Below, piece after piece: positions 23,301 through 35,368 of a stretch of DNA of 64,000 nucleotides. The translations under genes and the position numbers were made by a program. Origin of the DNA: Leuctra nigra (lineage: Eukaryota; Arthropoda; Insecta; Plecoptera; Leuctridae); assembly GCA_934045905.1 (NCBI GenBank), contig OW203767.1, forward strand, positions 12,155,073 through 12,219,072, read 5' to 3'. Every line of letters begins with the position of its first letter. Within the stretch, counting starts at the first letter, position 1. Under the pieces are notes generated by a model. It did no database searches. It saw nothing but the letters and a program-made list of their open reading frames with translations, and was not told where the DNA came from.

Positions 23301-24401
23301 AAATAAAGTATCCCTTAAAATCGTCTTTGCTAAAAAATGTGGAAAGAAAAAATAAAACAATTGAAAGAAATGGAAATGAAATTCAAATCTGAATATTATA
23401 TCTAGCATCAAGGAAAGCATAATTTCTTGAATATTAATGTGAATCTAGAAAATAAGAACAACTACTTTCGGTCAATCTGAGCTCTATGAGAAATCTATGA
23501 GAAGCTTGTTTTTATATTTTTGCATAGACTTAATTAATTTTTTCCAACGCCCATAATTACGCACGATTTTAGAAAACATTCATAATTTTCATAATTTCAC
23601 ATCATTAATGCATTAATTTGGTTTTTATCCCATCGTTGACTATTTAATTGACCAATATTTTGAGTTTAGTGGAGTACATTATAAATTAATATCGGTATAA
23701 TTACTTTCCTTTGTATTTTTCAATGAAAAAAAAAGTTTTATGAGAGAAATCACGACTTCGATTCGCTTCGGTCCTAAATAATATAAAGTATTAACCAAAA
23801 TAAGGAGGATATGAAATCAATCCAATTAATGTTCGATTATTACCTGTAAACATACTTAACACACTTCTCCACATGCGATTACCGAGTTGCAGTCAATTGT
23901 TTTACTTTCCTGTCAATGTCACGAAATCACAAAATAATGTCAGTCATTACACACATTAAAAAAAATCACCGCATACCAAATACAAACTTTCACGTCTCCG
24001 CATTTTATTTTGTCAAAACACGATAAAATGTATAATCATAAGCAATTTCCCCAGCAATGACCACGCACATACGTCACTGCTCCAATTCACTTCGCCAATC
24101 TGATTGGATCAGGTAGCCCAAACAGGTGGGCAAAAGTCACTCCTCATGGGTCCACCTCTAGACCATCTTCGAAGTGAAAGGACAACACACTCATCGCCTT
24201 TAGTAGTATGTTAACATATTAACAATCACCCTTGATACTTTTAATCTGGAACGTACGTTCTCAATTTGTTTTTCATTCATTTTCTGCCATGCTCTAAAAC
24301 CTATTTTAGCATCTTGTTACCCCTTCACTGTTGATAAAACCAAGGCGTACGCAAACGAAAACCATCATTCTTTGTGCGTCTACCGTAGAGTACACTTCGC
24401 C

Positions 24402-26862
24402 ATGGAGTTACTCAAGTGTGTTTTGATCGCCGCGTGTGTTGTTTACGTTTCTTGTGCATCGACTAGGCTAGAACCAGAACACCGTTCTTTGGAAACGGGA
24501 CGTTCTGACGAAAGTTCGGGAATGAAGATCGTCTTCCGTGCTTACGAACAGTGTGAGGAAAGTGGTGACACTTTGCAGTGTTTGAAGGGAAAAGCGTTGA
24601 AGTTTGTTGATCGTGCTCTGCGACTTGATGCTATTCCGTTGATGGACGGCGTCGTGTTAGTGAAGACGACGTCGGTTGACGACGCCCGCGCGTTGAACGA
24701 CGCCGACGTCGAGGACCCGAAGACGGTTGACGGACTTCTTGTGGATCGATTGTCGAGATTTATTGATTCGCATTCGCTGCAGTTCAATGTGCCGAAGATC
24801 ACCGAGAATGCCAAGGAGATGTTGGGGGATGAGGAAGGTAAATACTCTAGATATTTCATCGATTAGACATGCATCTGGATATTTGGGACAGCCGAATAAT
24901 TTCTAAGTTCGATTGTATTGCAATGATGCTGTTCGAAAGATACGAACGCCGACGATCAAATTACTTTTTTCGTTTTTTTGTTCACGTATTTGGAGCAGTA
25001 GTTGAACCGAGGTTACAAGATCAGGTTTATTTCAAAAGGTTTTTTTTCTCTGTAAGCTGCAGATGCACTTATAGCTGAAATGAATAAGAACCCGTTTTCG
25101 AGAGAAATTTAAATCAAATTCAACATCAAAATTCGTTGAGACAAAATTATAATTTAACACATTTCTTACACAGTTGTAATGTTTGCGCTAAAACACTTCT
25201 TATTACATTAATAAAAACAGAACAACAATTGATTGGCAATTAGAGCAATTATATTATATGCTTGAGATCACTGCCAAAGTACCGCACTAATCAAATAGAT
25301 TAAATACTAAAAAATCTTATCAATTAAATTAATTAGCACACTTTAATGACATACGCTCATACGCTGGCGATTTAATATTAGTTCGTCAAAATTATCATTG
25401 AGTCAGTGCACAACAAATGTAGGCTCTGACCCAGAGCATAATTTTCCGCATAGGCTCCCCTCTCCGTATATTATGATAAGCGATATTCGGTTCAGTAATC
25501 TTGGATAATTTGCAGTTTACGATAACCATTGCAGAGTCCTTGGGATTTGTAGAGCAGAAAATGCTTGGTTATTTTAAAGTATATTATAATATATGGAAGA
25601 AGAACGCATAGGAGCACGTGGCAGTGATAAAGATTCGTAGAAGAAATGTATTCAATTTGAATTCAGAAATGTTGACGTGATGAAATATAATACCGCAAAG
25701 GCGCACAAGCTTATGTTTTACACCAATAAAAAGTGCAGAATTCAGAGCGGAAAGTCATTTAATCGGACAGCTGAGTTGAACATTATACAAATCATAACAT
25801 CACGAACTGTGAGATATGGAAATGCGTAAAACTACCGCAAAGAGCAGAGTAATGGAGGATGCTTGTAAAGAGATACGCACGATCACGCACGAAGTCGTTC
25901 AAATTCTACTTCTTTTAATGTCACGAATTCGATTTCGTTCATAAGTATGATTCCTAAATGATTTTTTAGTCGGTATGATTTATATGTGGAGATGATTATT
26001 TTCTGACAATTGTCACAATTTACATCGTATTGATGCACCTACATTATATTACCCGGTGACTAACTAAATGGGAATTTAAATATCAGTTAAAATAACTTTA
26101 TTTTAATTGTTATTATTAGTACAATGTGAATTACTCATTTTGCTTGAATTAGTATTTTACATTTAGTTAATTTTTACAGGATTAGTTAGACAAGTGACTT
26201 CATCCTGCTTTTTACAGAATTAATTCAATCGTATTTTGTCTGATTTTGAAAGCGTTCACACAAATTAATTGTATTGATCCTTCAATATAAAATTTTACAA
26301 TCAGAATCATTTGAAGTGGGTACAAATTTGATATACGTCACTGAAAAAATATCCTGTAATATGGAGGCAGGAAATAAATTAATATACGCATATCTTTCAA
26401 GGTCGTGGCAGCAAACTGAAGAAGATGATGGGCCCACTCCTGATGGGCCTGATGATGAAGGGCGGTATGATGGCCCTTGCCTTCAAGGCCGTCGCCCTCC
26501 TCGCCGCCAAGGCCCTGATGGTCGCCAAGATCGCCCTGGTGCTCGCCGCCGTCATCGGCCTCAGCAAGCTGTCCCACAAGGGAGGCGGCAAAGTGTCGTA
26601 CGAGATCGTCAAGCACCCTCACGTCTCCCACGCGCACAGCCACTCCAGCAGCGTCGTCCACGAACCACCCTCGCACGGAGGCTGGGAGTCCGGCGGAGGC
26701 GGAGGCGGCGGTGGCGGCGGCGGACATGGGGGGTGGGAGTTCGGAGGCGGCGGAGGCGGCGGACAGTTCAGGAGCTTCGATACCGAGTTCGAGCCGCAGG
26801 TCATGGCGTATAATGGACAGATCAGTCGGCAGCAGATCGACGAGGCGGCCAAGAAACAGTAA
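24402..26862 (+). CDS. Osiris family protein (DUF1676), two exons
   Basis: The gene has exon 1 at 24402-24837 and exon 2 at 26402-26862, giving 298 residues. The ATG at 24402 has a good context (CGCCATGG). A signal peptide (MELLKCVLIAACVVYVSCA) is followed by the Osiris two-cysteine region QCEESGDTLQCLKGKALKF. The phase-1 intron (donor G|GTAAATA, acceptor TTTCAAG) joins to GRGSKLKKMMG, leading into the DUF1676 hydrophobic stretch (about residues 155-195, rich in Ala/Leu/Met: MALAFKAVALLAAKALMVAK). The C terminus has His/Ser and poly-Gly segments, then MAYNGQISRQQ. Osiris proteins are insect-restricted secretory/endosomal proteins tied to cuticle formation. Which numbered Osiris this is cannot be decided here. 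The codons are GC-rich against the flanks. Confidence 0.92.
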
Positions 26863-28242
26863 CAGGAGATTCGTTGTTGAGAGATGTTAAAATTTAAAAT
26901 ATTTATTTATATGTTGATGAACCAGCTCAATAGTCCGTTATTTAAACGTAACACACATTTTGTGATAAGAATATCTCAAATTAGAACGAAAATTAGTTTT
27001 TGTAAATAGCATTTAAATTATTGTTTCGTTACATTCCATTTTCAAGGATTCCGTGCCTATTGAATCTTCATTCCCGAAGCTAATGATGGCTTTAATACCG
27101 GCAGTGGCAAAACAGGTCGGTAACAGATGGCAAATGAGATCTGTTACTGCATCTAAAAAGCACACATAGTTCAGTTGTTCCTTCTAGTGGGATAATTCAG
27201 CACCTGCTAAGTTATTTCTAATTTATTGTGAATTAGTGATTATTCGATTGTGTTGTTTGTTATTATATTTTATTTATTTTCTCGAATTCGAAATAAATAC
27301 ATTTTCTATTATACGTGTAACCTATACTCTCACATTATTTCTCCCTACTGATTGAAAATTTCACTTTTTGACAATCACAGCCTCAATATTTTAAGATTAT
27401 TTAATTTTAGTCTTACGATTGTAAGTTTGGATATGTTATAAAATACTCTGATGGTTCTCAAACTTTATATAAACCTCCATATTTCCACTCAGGAATAAAT
27501 TAAAACATTTAATTTCACTATTAATATCTATTTATTAAAAATTTACTCATAAGAAAGATCACTGAATAGTGGTGGAAAAAAGAGATTTGTAATAATAAAA
27601 AAATTGTACTGCAATACAAAGTACTTACTGTATTATTGTTAGTATTTCAAGATGCTTCTTTTTGATTAAGCATGAATAGATAGAAACTTGATTCAAAATA
27701 ATTCCGTCAACTAGATTTTAAAATACACTTCCCAAGAGTTTCCAAGTCCCGTTATATGTAATGGTGCAACGTCGTTTTATTGTCGTTTGTTAAAAATCAA
27801 ATAAAAACACCTTTTGTTACATTATGACAAAAGAAAAAATATGTTGGTCATTTCATCAAAGACTTGATGAAAACATATTATTTGACGGAATGTTCTGAAC
27901 TTGGTCTATCGTTCACGCACGATCTTGATATGGTGCGTGAGTTATTCCCATGACAATGCTCTCGCTTCTCCAGCCTCTGGTCCAGCATTGTGTGCTTAGT
28001 TCTTATTTAATGGCCATTTGCCTGCAGGATAATAATTTTCATCAAGACCAAATAGCTCACGAATTCATTATTTGAATAATAGACTATCATTATTGGAAGG
28101 TTCGAGGCTGTTCTATGTGCGTATTTCTTTGGTAGAGTTTACAATAACTAATAGATAAAAGTTAAATTGATAATATCGTAATATTAAAAAGGCAAACAAC
28201 CATTTACATCAAATTATTATGTTTTAGGGACAGTTTTCAATT

Positions 28243-28330
28243 ATCTGCTAAAACCAGTACAAGTTTAGACGGCTATTCAAGGAATACCATTGGTTGTTGC
28301 CATGCCAATAGTCTTAATCAACTGTTTAAG
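28243..28330 (+). repeat. Dispersed repeat pair member A
   Basis: GCTAAAACCAGTACAA, then AAGGAATACCATTGGTTGTT and GCCAATAGTCTTAATCAA, match the segment at 34527-34625 in the same order and spacing. It is non-coding and its class is unknown. Confidence 0.7.
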
Positions 28331-28494
28331 AAGTTTGGACCTTATTGGTGTTTAAAGTAGTACGTTCTGTAGCTAGGCCAATGTAGAAGGATGATTTTGA
28401 TCAATAGGTAAGAATGGACAGTACCGGTAGGAAGGAGGTGGCCGTGGGGGTACTTTGACACATTCCCTCTGTGTCTCTAGACTGAGATACACTC

Positions 28495-28575
28495 CGAAAT
28501 AACCTCAGTCAGGAAGGATTGAGGCAGGATTCGAACACTAGACCTCCGAAATGCTCTAGCCTGAGTCGTTTATTG
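28495..28575 (-). repeat. tRNA-derived SINE-like segment
   Basis: Read on the minus strand it carries an A-box-like CTCAGGCTAGAGCA and a B-box-like GTTCGAATCC about 35 nt later. This is the spacing of a tRNA-type internal RNA polymerase III promoter. A related minus-strand copy is at about 44455-44545. There is no clean cloverleaf. Confidence 0.6.
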
Positions 28576-29479
28576 GGTGGGTTTAATCGCATCCTATCCT
28601 CCTCCCCTATCCTCGACCATCATGTTACAAAATATTACAAAAACCTCTACATGTACAATTTTGACGTCTGATTTTGACGTCACGTGCCCAAGGTGCCTAT
28701 TGTGGAATGCACTCATGATATCAGGCCAATCAACTAAGTGTCATAAAAGTTGTTCGGTTTTTTCCATTATTAATAGGGACATTCTAAAGCGATATAACAA
28801 ATAACTAACTTATTTATGAACATTAAATTAAGCGCCAATATGCATGTGTAGTTCGTATTCCATCCTTTCAGATCACAAAAGCAAAACGTTTTTACTATAA
28901 AAAAATATATATAAGGGCCAGTTTTTCAGTACTCTATATATATATTTTAAACAAATTATTAGGACTTGTCATTGCTACAACCAATGACATTACTTGAATG
29001 ATGAGTTAAACTTTACTACTAGTTTTAGCAAAGCATTGAATACCCGTCCCTAAGTCGACAATAAAGTTTTGGACATTACTTTATTTTGTCATTATATATT
29101 TTTGTTGATATCTTTTGAATCAATCGTGTATCAACAGTTGAATCTAGTGGAGCGGTCGCTCCACCCAGCCAAGTCGTACCGTACACTCACAGTCACTCAA
29201 CATACCGTAAATGCCTAATAAACCGAGGAGCAGACCAAACACTTTTACTGTAAGCAACAACATGGCATTTTCGGCCTACTGGATCATAAAATTAGAAAAT
29301 CTCACATTGTTGTGAAATATCTTAATTTCGAGCTATGGCCCACCCCACTCCATATACTAAATTTGGGAACAATAGGTTATGCCATTTGCGTGCTAGAGGG
29401 CCGTGAAAACAGTGAAATTACACCCCTTTTAAAACCTATCTGATGATGATATCAGGAAACACCGCTATCACCGCCACAG

Positions 29480-29930
29480 CCTAAACGGCTTAGCCGATCG
29501 ATCTGAAATTTTTACCACATGTGCACTTTTGGCGTCTGAGGTGCCTTTTTATAAAACCAACCGGTAGTCGCCATTTTGAAACCGGAAGTGACGTCATATC
29601 TCAAAAACGTCTTAACCGATCGGAACGAAATTTGCGCCAATCGATTCAGACGGTCCTCTTTATGAAATAACAATAGTTAAATTAAAGTTTTCTAATTACT
29701 GAAACCGGAAATGACGTCATAGTTTAGCGAAATCTGCTTAAATTCACTTCCCTTTATATAAAAACCAACTATATATTCAGAAGGCTTATAATGAAATATT
29801 AGTATTTATATACATATTAATACCTACAATGTGTAAGAGCTTTCAGCCGCCATTTTGAAAACCGGAAGTGATGCCATATCTCGAAAACGGCTGGACCTAT
29901 TGGAACGATGCTTTCGCAATTCTTCATGGC
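29480..29930 (+). repeat. Degenerate repeats of CCATTTTGAAACCGGAAGTG
   Basis: Three related modules occur at about 29567, 29698 and 29848. Each has GAAACCGGAARTGA, and two also have CATATCTC(A/G)AAAACG and a GGAACGA phrase. This is a decayed tandem or element-derived repeat. Confidence 0.65.
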
Positions 29931-30071
29931 ATATCACTTTAAGTTTAAATTTAGCTCCAAACAATATTTTTTTAGTAACTAATTCGGAAATGGCGTATTT
30001 TTTTAAAGGAATTAGCCATTGTTGCCCTAATAAGTTTTACAAATTGTGTAAATAAACTAAAAAAATAAGTG

Positions 30072-30472
30072 ATATCCCCATAAAAAAACACTCCGTGTAA
30101 AAAAACAGCCAAGTCTCTTCAACTAAAAAAAAATTATGAAATCTAAAAATTCTGCACTGAAACGTAGTGATATCAAAAAATGAGCCAAGTCAAAACTTTA
30201 TTTGAAAATTAAAAAATACTTGGCGCATCGTTTTTTTAGGGCATTGTAGGTATAGGTACTATAAGTATATGTATTTATATCTAGCCTATACTTCTAAGCT
30301 ATTTATATACACGATGCGCCAAGTATTTTTTAATTTTCAAATAAAGTTTTGACTTGGCTTATTTTTTGATATCACTACGTTTCAGTGCAGAATTTTTAGA
30401 TTTCATAATTTTTTTTTTTAGTTGAAGAGACTTGGCTGTTTTTTTACACGGAGTGTTTTTTTATGGGGATAT
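30072..30472. mobile_element. Near-perfect foldback (snapback) element
   Basis: The left arm (30072-30231) and the right arm (30311-30472) are almost exact reverse complements over about 160 bp, separated by a 79-bp A/T-rich centre. The arm starts ATATCCCCATAAAAAAACAC and ends ACTTGGCGCATCGT. The element encodes nothing. The high arm identity implies recent origin or repair-driven homogenisation. A transcript would fold into one long duplex. Confidence 0.93.
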
Positions 30473-31249
30473 ATTTTACTAGTATATTTGTCAAACCTTA
30501 TCAACTCTCAATAACGTCAACAAACATCAGTCTTGATACAGATTATTTTCAATATTATCAAATAGTGCTGTTTAGGTGAAAATAGCACCTTAAATCTATA
30601 CACATTGAAATGTCATATGTAAAGCACTAACTTATAAACTATTCATGAATATTATTCCAAAGATACTTCCCGATCGAAACCTATTTGTCATAGCAACGAA
30701 TTCGTATTTTATGTAAACAAACATTTCTAGCATTGCGTGACACGATTCGAACTAAACATCATGAAAATAGGATCCATATTATCAAAGATATATTATGCAA
30801 AACAGTTCAGAAAGACGCATCAACTTAGCAGCAACTACGAAGCTACCTTGGGATTCCAGTTGCTAGAATCGTGTACTTCATGGCTGAAGTAAAGAATGAA
30901 GAAATTAGAGTTAATAAAGATGTTAATGAAGAAAATAATTTAGGCAGAGATATAGAGAGCTGCTTCGACTTCATTGAAAGGATTTTATATTTCACCGGTA
31001 AGCCTATTTTACAGTCCCTATGAAATGGTCTATGGCCCGCGCGCTCAAAGTGTCGCCAGAGGGCCTTTAACCGGAACATAAATAAAATGTGTTACCTATG
31101 AAAACATATTTTGTTATTGGCAGGCATTTACAGAATAACGAAAAAATTTGTTTAGACATACAATATATTGATTTTTCTCATATTTGAAGCATTTTTGTAT
31201 GTACATGAATAGATTGCCGTTAAAAAGTTGAATATTTAATTCTAATTAC
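30473..31249. other. Intergenic
   Basis: No supported gene. Open frames here have no recognisable family features. Confidence 0.45.
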
Positions 31250-31565
31250 ACTAAGAAAAATAAGTATCGTAAAACTACGACAAATGAGTCGGCAGCAAAC
31301 TGCCGACTCATTTGTCGTACTTTCACGACACAACGATGTTCTGATTTTAAGGTACGAATGTCGTAGTTTTACAGAATGTGTCATATTTTTACGACAAAAA
31401 AATGTTATAAATCTATGGTACTTGTTCGTAGTTTTACAGAATGCGTCGTATTTTTAGGAAATAAATTTTTTATAAATCTATGGTACTAGATCGTAGTTAT
31501 ACGGAACATGTCATATTTTTACGACATACATTTTGCAACAATATGGTACATTTTGTGTAGTTTTG
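31250..31565 (+). repeat. ~73-bp tandem repeat with a perfect hairpin
   Basis: Three to four diverged units share CGTAGTTTTACAGAATG, GTC(A/G)TATTTTTACGAC and AATCTATGGTACT. The array is headed by a perfect 19-bp stem with a 4-nt loop at 31277-31318 (arm ACGACAAATGAGTCGGCAG). It is non-coding and possibly the end of a DNA element. Confidence 0.8.
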
Positions 31566-32264
31566 TGGTGTGAATTATTACTACTGTTATTTTTTTTATT
31601 CTGTCATATAGATCCTATAGAAATACGTCAAATACATGCCGACGTATTACAGCAACTCGTATCGTTCTGTATTCAGAATAAGCTGCAATACCTCGGAATG
31701 CAATTGACGTAATCTATGGGAGCTATCGACCAAATAACAAAATAAACAGTAATTATATCGCATTCACATCACGATACTACACAAATGTACCATACTGTTG
31801 CAAAATTTATGTTGATCAGATTCTGAGTCATCTGAAAAAAGAAAATATGTAATTCCAATTTTCCGTAAAAATTTCGTCCTGGGAAAATAGAGCATTGAGT
31901 AAGTATCTGAGTCCAAGTTGTCAGCAGACTTCTGTAGAATTCTTCGAGTGTCTGTTGCATTTGCTTGAAGACCGAGGCCGATAATGAAGAAAAATATGTT
32001 AATACAAGTAGAACCTGATGTTCCAGTATGAATTATTTCTGGAAAATAATGATGTGAATTTATTGGCATAAAAATTATTTTACCAATTACACACTAAAAA
32101 CTAAATACATGAAATTCACACTTTTTTGGCAAAGTGTGTGCATGCTTATTCAATTCATTACTAAATGTGTTTCACACACTTTAAAAAGCATTACTCTGGG
32201 GAAAACTGGGTTTAATGGAAACCTTCCAGGAGAGTCATTTTGATAGGAGATATATGCAAGGGGA

Positions 32265-32360
32265 ATATCTGGCCGAACCAGCATGTGAGAGATCCAAGGT
32301 TCGAGCCCTGGTTCGGCAGGATATTTCTCATTCCGCACATCCCTTCCAATCATCCTGACT
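32265..32360 (+). repeat. tRNA-derived SINE fragment (family 1)
   Basis: A B-box-like GGTTCGAGCCCTGG is followed by TTCGGCAGGATATTTCTC and CGCACATCCCTTCC. The same tail follows the tRNA-like unit at 44149. The A-box half is degenerate. Confidence 0.65.
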
Positions 32361-33384
32361 CCAATGCAAGGTTCCATAAAACTCAGTTTTTATATGTACT
32401 ATCATGATAGCAAACTGAAAACAAATGAGAATGTTTCATTTATCATGTTTAATGTAAAATCACTCAACATATTTATACATTATCAATGGCAATGAGATTA
32501 CACCAATACGCGTAAATGCAAGTAACAACATGCACAAAAGAATCGATAAGAAATGTAATTGAAATCGTGCTTGTTCTTACACAGTAGGCACAAGTTTGTT
32601 ATTAAACGATTTTCTTCCGTTTACTCGAACAAAATCACCGTTTTTACCATTGTTCGTAATGCTTGTTCGATTATCATGTACTACACAATGTTTAAAAGAT
32701 TACAGTTTTAACACTTTCTACTTCCGGTCAAATCTTGTAGGTCAAGTCAATGAAGTATTATGTTTTCAAAAGGCAACAACTCAAAAGTTAGAACAGCCTC
32801 AAAGGGATTCGGATATTGTCAAAAACGTAGTACGCAGACACGGAGCCAAAGGGCTAAGTCACTTATCATTGTCACTGCTGGTCGGCAAATGTGTAGAATT
32901 CCCTCCGCCAAATGCATCGTTCAGTTCAGCTTTCTATCTGAGGTGTTGAAGACAACGAGGACGTTGAGCTGATGCGTATGCGTATTGAGCTGATGCGTAT
33001 TCATTCCAGTCTGAAAAGTAAAATTAAAATTGATAATTTTTGAAATTATGTTTCAAAAGATACAAACATAAAAATATATCACAACTTAGCCCTGCAAAGA
33101 TACAAGCTTATTAGCAGGAGAAGAACAATGAATGTGTGCTAACTGCTAATAATCGAAAATATTTGCTTCGAATATTCGATTCGATATTCGAAAATAAGGC
33201 ATTCAAAATTATCCCGTCGCTTCTCATATGGGTCAATGCAAAAATCTGTTGGAAAAATTAAAACTCAAAACGACAATAATACCTACCTAGTCATGGCCGC
33301 TATTTTGATTTTTAGGGAATATTGTAGGTTTAGTACAACAGTATTAGCCTTAATTTCATAAAATTAGTAGGTAATACCTACTTT
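32361..33384. other. Intergenic
   Basis: About 1 kb without a recognised gene or repeat. Two open frames around 32596-32972 lack family features, start context or splice partners. Confidence 0.4.
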
Positions 33385-33500
33385 GGTAGGAAGGGATGAG
33401 CGTTGTAAAAAATATCCTATTGAACCGCGGCTCGAACCCGGGACCTCCGGGCGAGAGCTCTACTTACTGAGCTACCCGGTCGGACGGACGGACATTAGAC
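33385..33500 (-). repeat. tRNA-derived SINE (family 1), minus copy
   Basis: Read on the minus strand it has GTCCGTCCGTCCGACCGGG, the A box TAGCTCAGTAAGTAGAGC, the B box GGGTTCGAGCC, and a GGATATTTTTTACAACGC tail. It is the same family as 44135-44250. Confidence 0.75.
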
Positions 33501-33514
33501 ACAACATAATGAAA

Positions 33515-33590
33515 TAAAAATATCCTAAAAACCGGGGTTTGAACATGGGACACTTGCCGGGTGAGAGGTCCATCCAGAGAAACCTTCAAG
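33515..33590 (-). repeat. tRNA-derived SINE fragment (family 1), second minus copy
   Basis: On the minus strand it has CTCTCACCCGGCAAGTGTCC, the B-box-like GTTCAAACCCCGG, and TTTTTAGGATATTTTTA. It is truncated at its 5' end and lies tandem to the copy just upstream. Confidence 0.65.
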
Positions 33591-35368
33591 AACTTGTTAA
33601 AAATTTGGCAAGGTTGGGACTTCATCATTTTTCAGGTCTGTTGAAAATTTTCATAATATAGATAATTAAATATAATATAATTAAAAAAAAAAAAAAAAAA
33701 TCTCTACAAATTTCATACCATTTTCGGCTCAACTTTGTGTTTGAAGTGTCACCTGTTGTGACCCATGGTTCTGTGTTAAAAATTCTAACTTAGGTACTAT
33801 TTTGTCTGACCAACTTACTAAAATCTGTAGAACCTGTGTAAGTTTACAATCTTTACTCCAAATAAGTCGCTAAAATGTATGACTTTTGCAAATTAATTAC
33901 AGTGCATTGTCCTTGGGTGAAAATTAATCAAATTCCAAACATTGAAAACTTAAAAAAAAATCATGAAGATTCCCAACACTAACCTACCTATTCTTACCTC
34001 TTAGGTAAGAATTTGGCATTCACAAAAAGATTTTGGCAAGATCTCTTTTATTGAGATTTTCCATCAAAATGTAGATCTTGCCAAGATTTTTCAGTAGGAT
34101 ACAACTGAGGTACCAGCCAGACAAACTAAAGCCGGTAGGTATCCCACGGATAGATATTGAATGGCAAATTTAGCCGCACAGCTTGAGAAAACACGTGCAC
34201 AGTTGCAACTAAAGTACCTACACAGGTTAATAGGTACCTTGTATCACTGTTGGTGATCAGCTATCGTAGACCGAAAAGCTTCTCCGTCCCCTCGTCGGTA
34301 GACTATTGCGTAGACCCGCAGACTCTCGCGTAGACGTGCAGACTCTCCGCCGATTGCCGTAGAAGTCTCGGAGACATGCTGTTCTGCAAGCATTCATTGT
34401 GAATTACAAACAAGCTGTAGCCATTCGTCCGGTCAGAAATGCGATGCAAGAGATATTTTAATTGTTTGATTGATATTTACTAAACCTCTCAGTTGGAACT
34501 GATAAATGATTTAGGTCTAGTTGTTTAATACTCGGCTAAAACCAGTTGTACCTACATAATTCAGTTAACACAGTCATTCTAGGAATGTCATTGGTGGTTG
34601 CTATGACAATACAGTCCTAATCAAGCGTTTAAAAGTTAGCAGAGTATTAAAAGTAATACTGTCTCTTAAACATGAATAGCGTAAGAGAAACTACCTACAT
34701 GTGTTTATTTTTAAGGCAACAATAGGCGAATGTCCTTCATATTATTAGTGAAAAAATTAAAATACCTAGTTAATAGATATTTGATATTTGATATTTTTTA
34801 TTAGGCATCTTACAGTTGTTTATGCACGGTGGTAAGGAATCCTACTACATGCTAATGTGCACTACATAATGGCACTTTGTTAATTATATTACAGTCGACA
34901 TAATAATAATTCTTGGTAATGATAATTTCTTAATGACTAACAATTCCATATCCAAGAATAGAATATGATAGTAATAATAAAAGTATTAATAATTCAGTAA
35001 AACATTTGACAGAGCAACAATAAACCTATGTGGATATGCCACTCTATACAACAGTCTAGAATTCAGTTCATGAATACTTTCCATAATCAAGAGTCAAAGA
35101 ACAGGAACATACATCTTAATAAGTTATAATAATAATATAATAGTTATAATAATAATACCTTAATACCTACAAGTCATTTCAGCAAGTCAATAGTCAGGTC
35201 AATAAAAATTATAATAATATAAATTAATATCGCATTAATAAATCAATTCAGCAATCATCAGCAATATCATCAAGTAACATTTCTTATGTACGCAATAAAT
35301 TTAAATTTAACTATTTACAATAATTTTACCATCATTCATACACAGATTAATACACAGATTTTCTACAT
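33591..35368. other. Intergenic plus probable 3' part of a LINE
   Basis: AT-rich, with a poly(A) tract near 33680 and a dispersed repeat at 34527-34625. The stretch of about 34790-35368 directly downstream of the minus-strand LINE ORF may be its 3' UTR and A/T-rich tail. I could not place the boundary. Confidence 0.4.
34527..34625 (+). repeat. Dispersed repeat pair member B
   Basis: GCTAAAACCAGTTGTACC, TTCTAGGAATGTCATTGGTG and ACAGTCCTAATCAAGCG match the copy at 28243-28330. Confidence 0.7.

Larger units (their letters stand above)
17205..24401. other. 7.2-kb gene-poor region
   Basis: I find no supported gene in this region. It contains an ATCGATAT-rich segment (19190-19345), an AAATACTAA minisatellite (19450-19575) and a GGGTACCCG-rich palindromic patch (20270-20335), all listed separately. 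The 24060-24180 segment upstream of the Osiris gene is less AT-rich and contains CCAAT (CTCCAATTCA, GCCAATCTGA), so it may be part of that gene's promoter. Confidence 0.5.
26863..30071. other. Intergenic with scattered repeats
   Basis: Downstream of the Osiris stop, an AATAAA at about 27292 could be its polyadenylation signal. Beyond that I find no gene. Repeats at 28243-28330, 28495-28575 and 29480-29930 are given separately. Confidence 0.5.

Noticed and set aside
26274..26813. Arg-rich open frame over Osiris exon 2
   Set aside because: Shadow frame of a GC-rich exon; the Osiris frame has the correct splice phase and conserved segments.
32596..32972. Two overlapping plus-strand open frames of 117 and 70 codons
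   Set aside because: Non-ATG or poor starts, no domain features, and repeat-rich surroundings.
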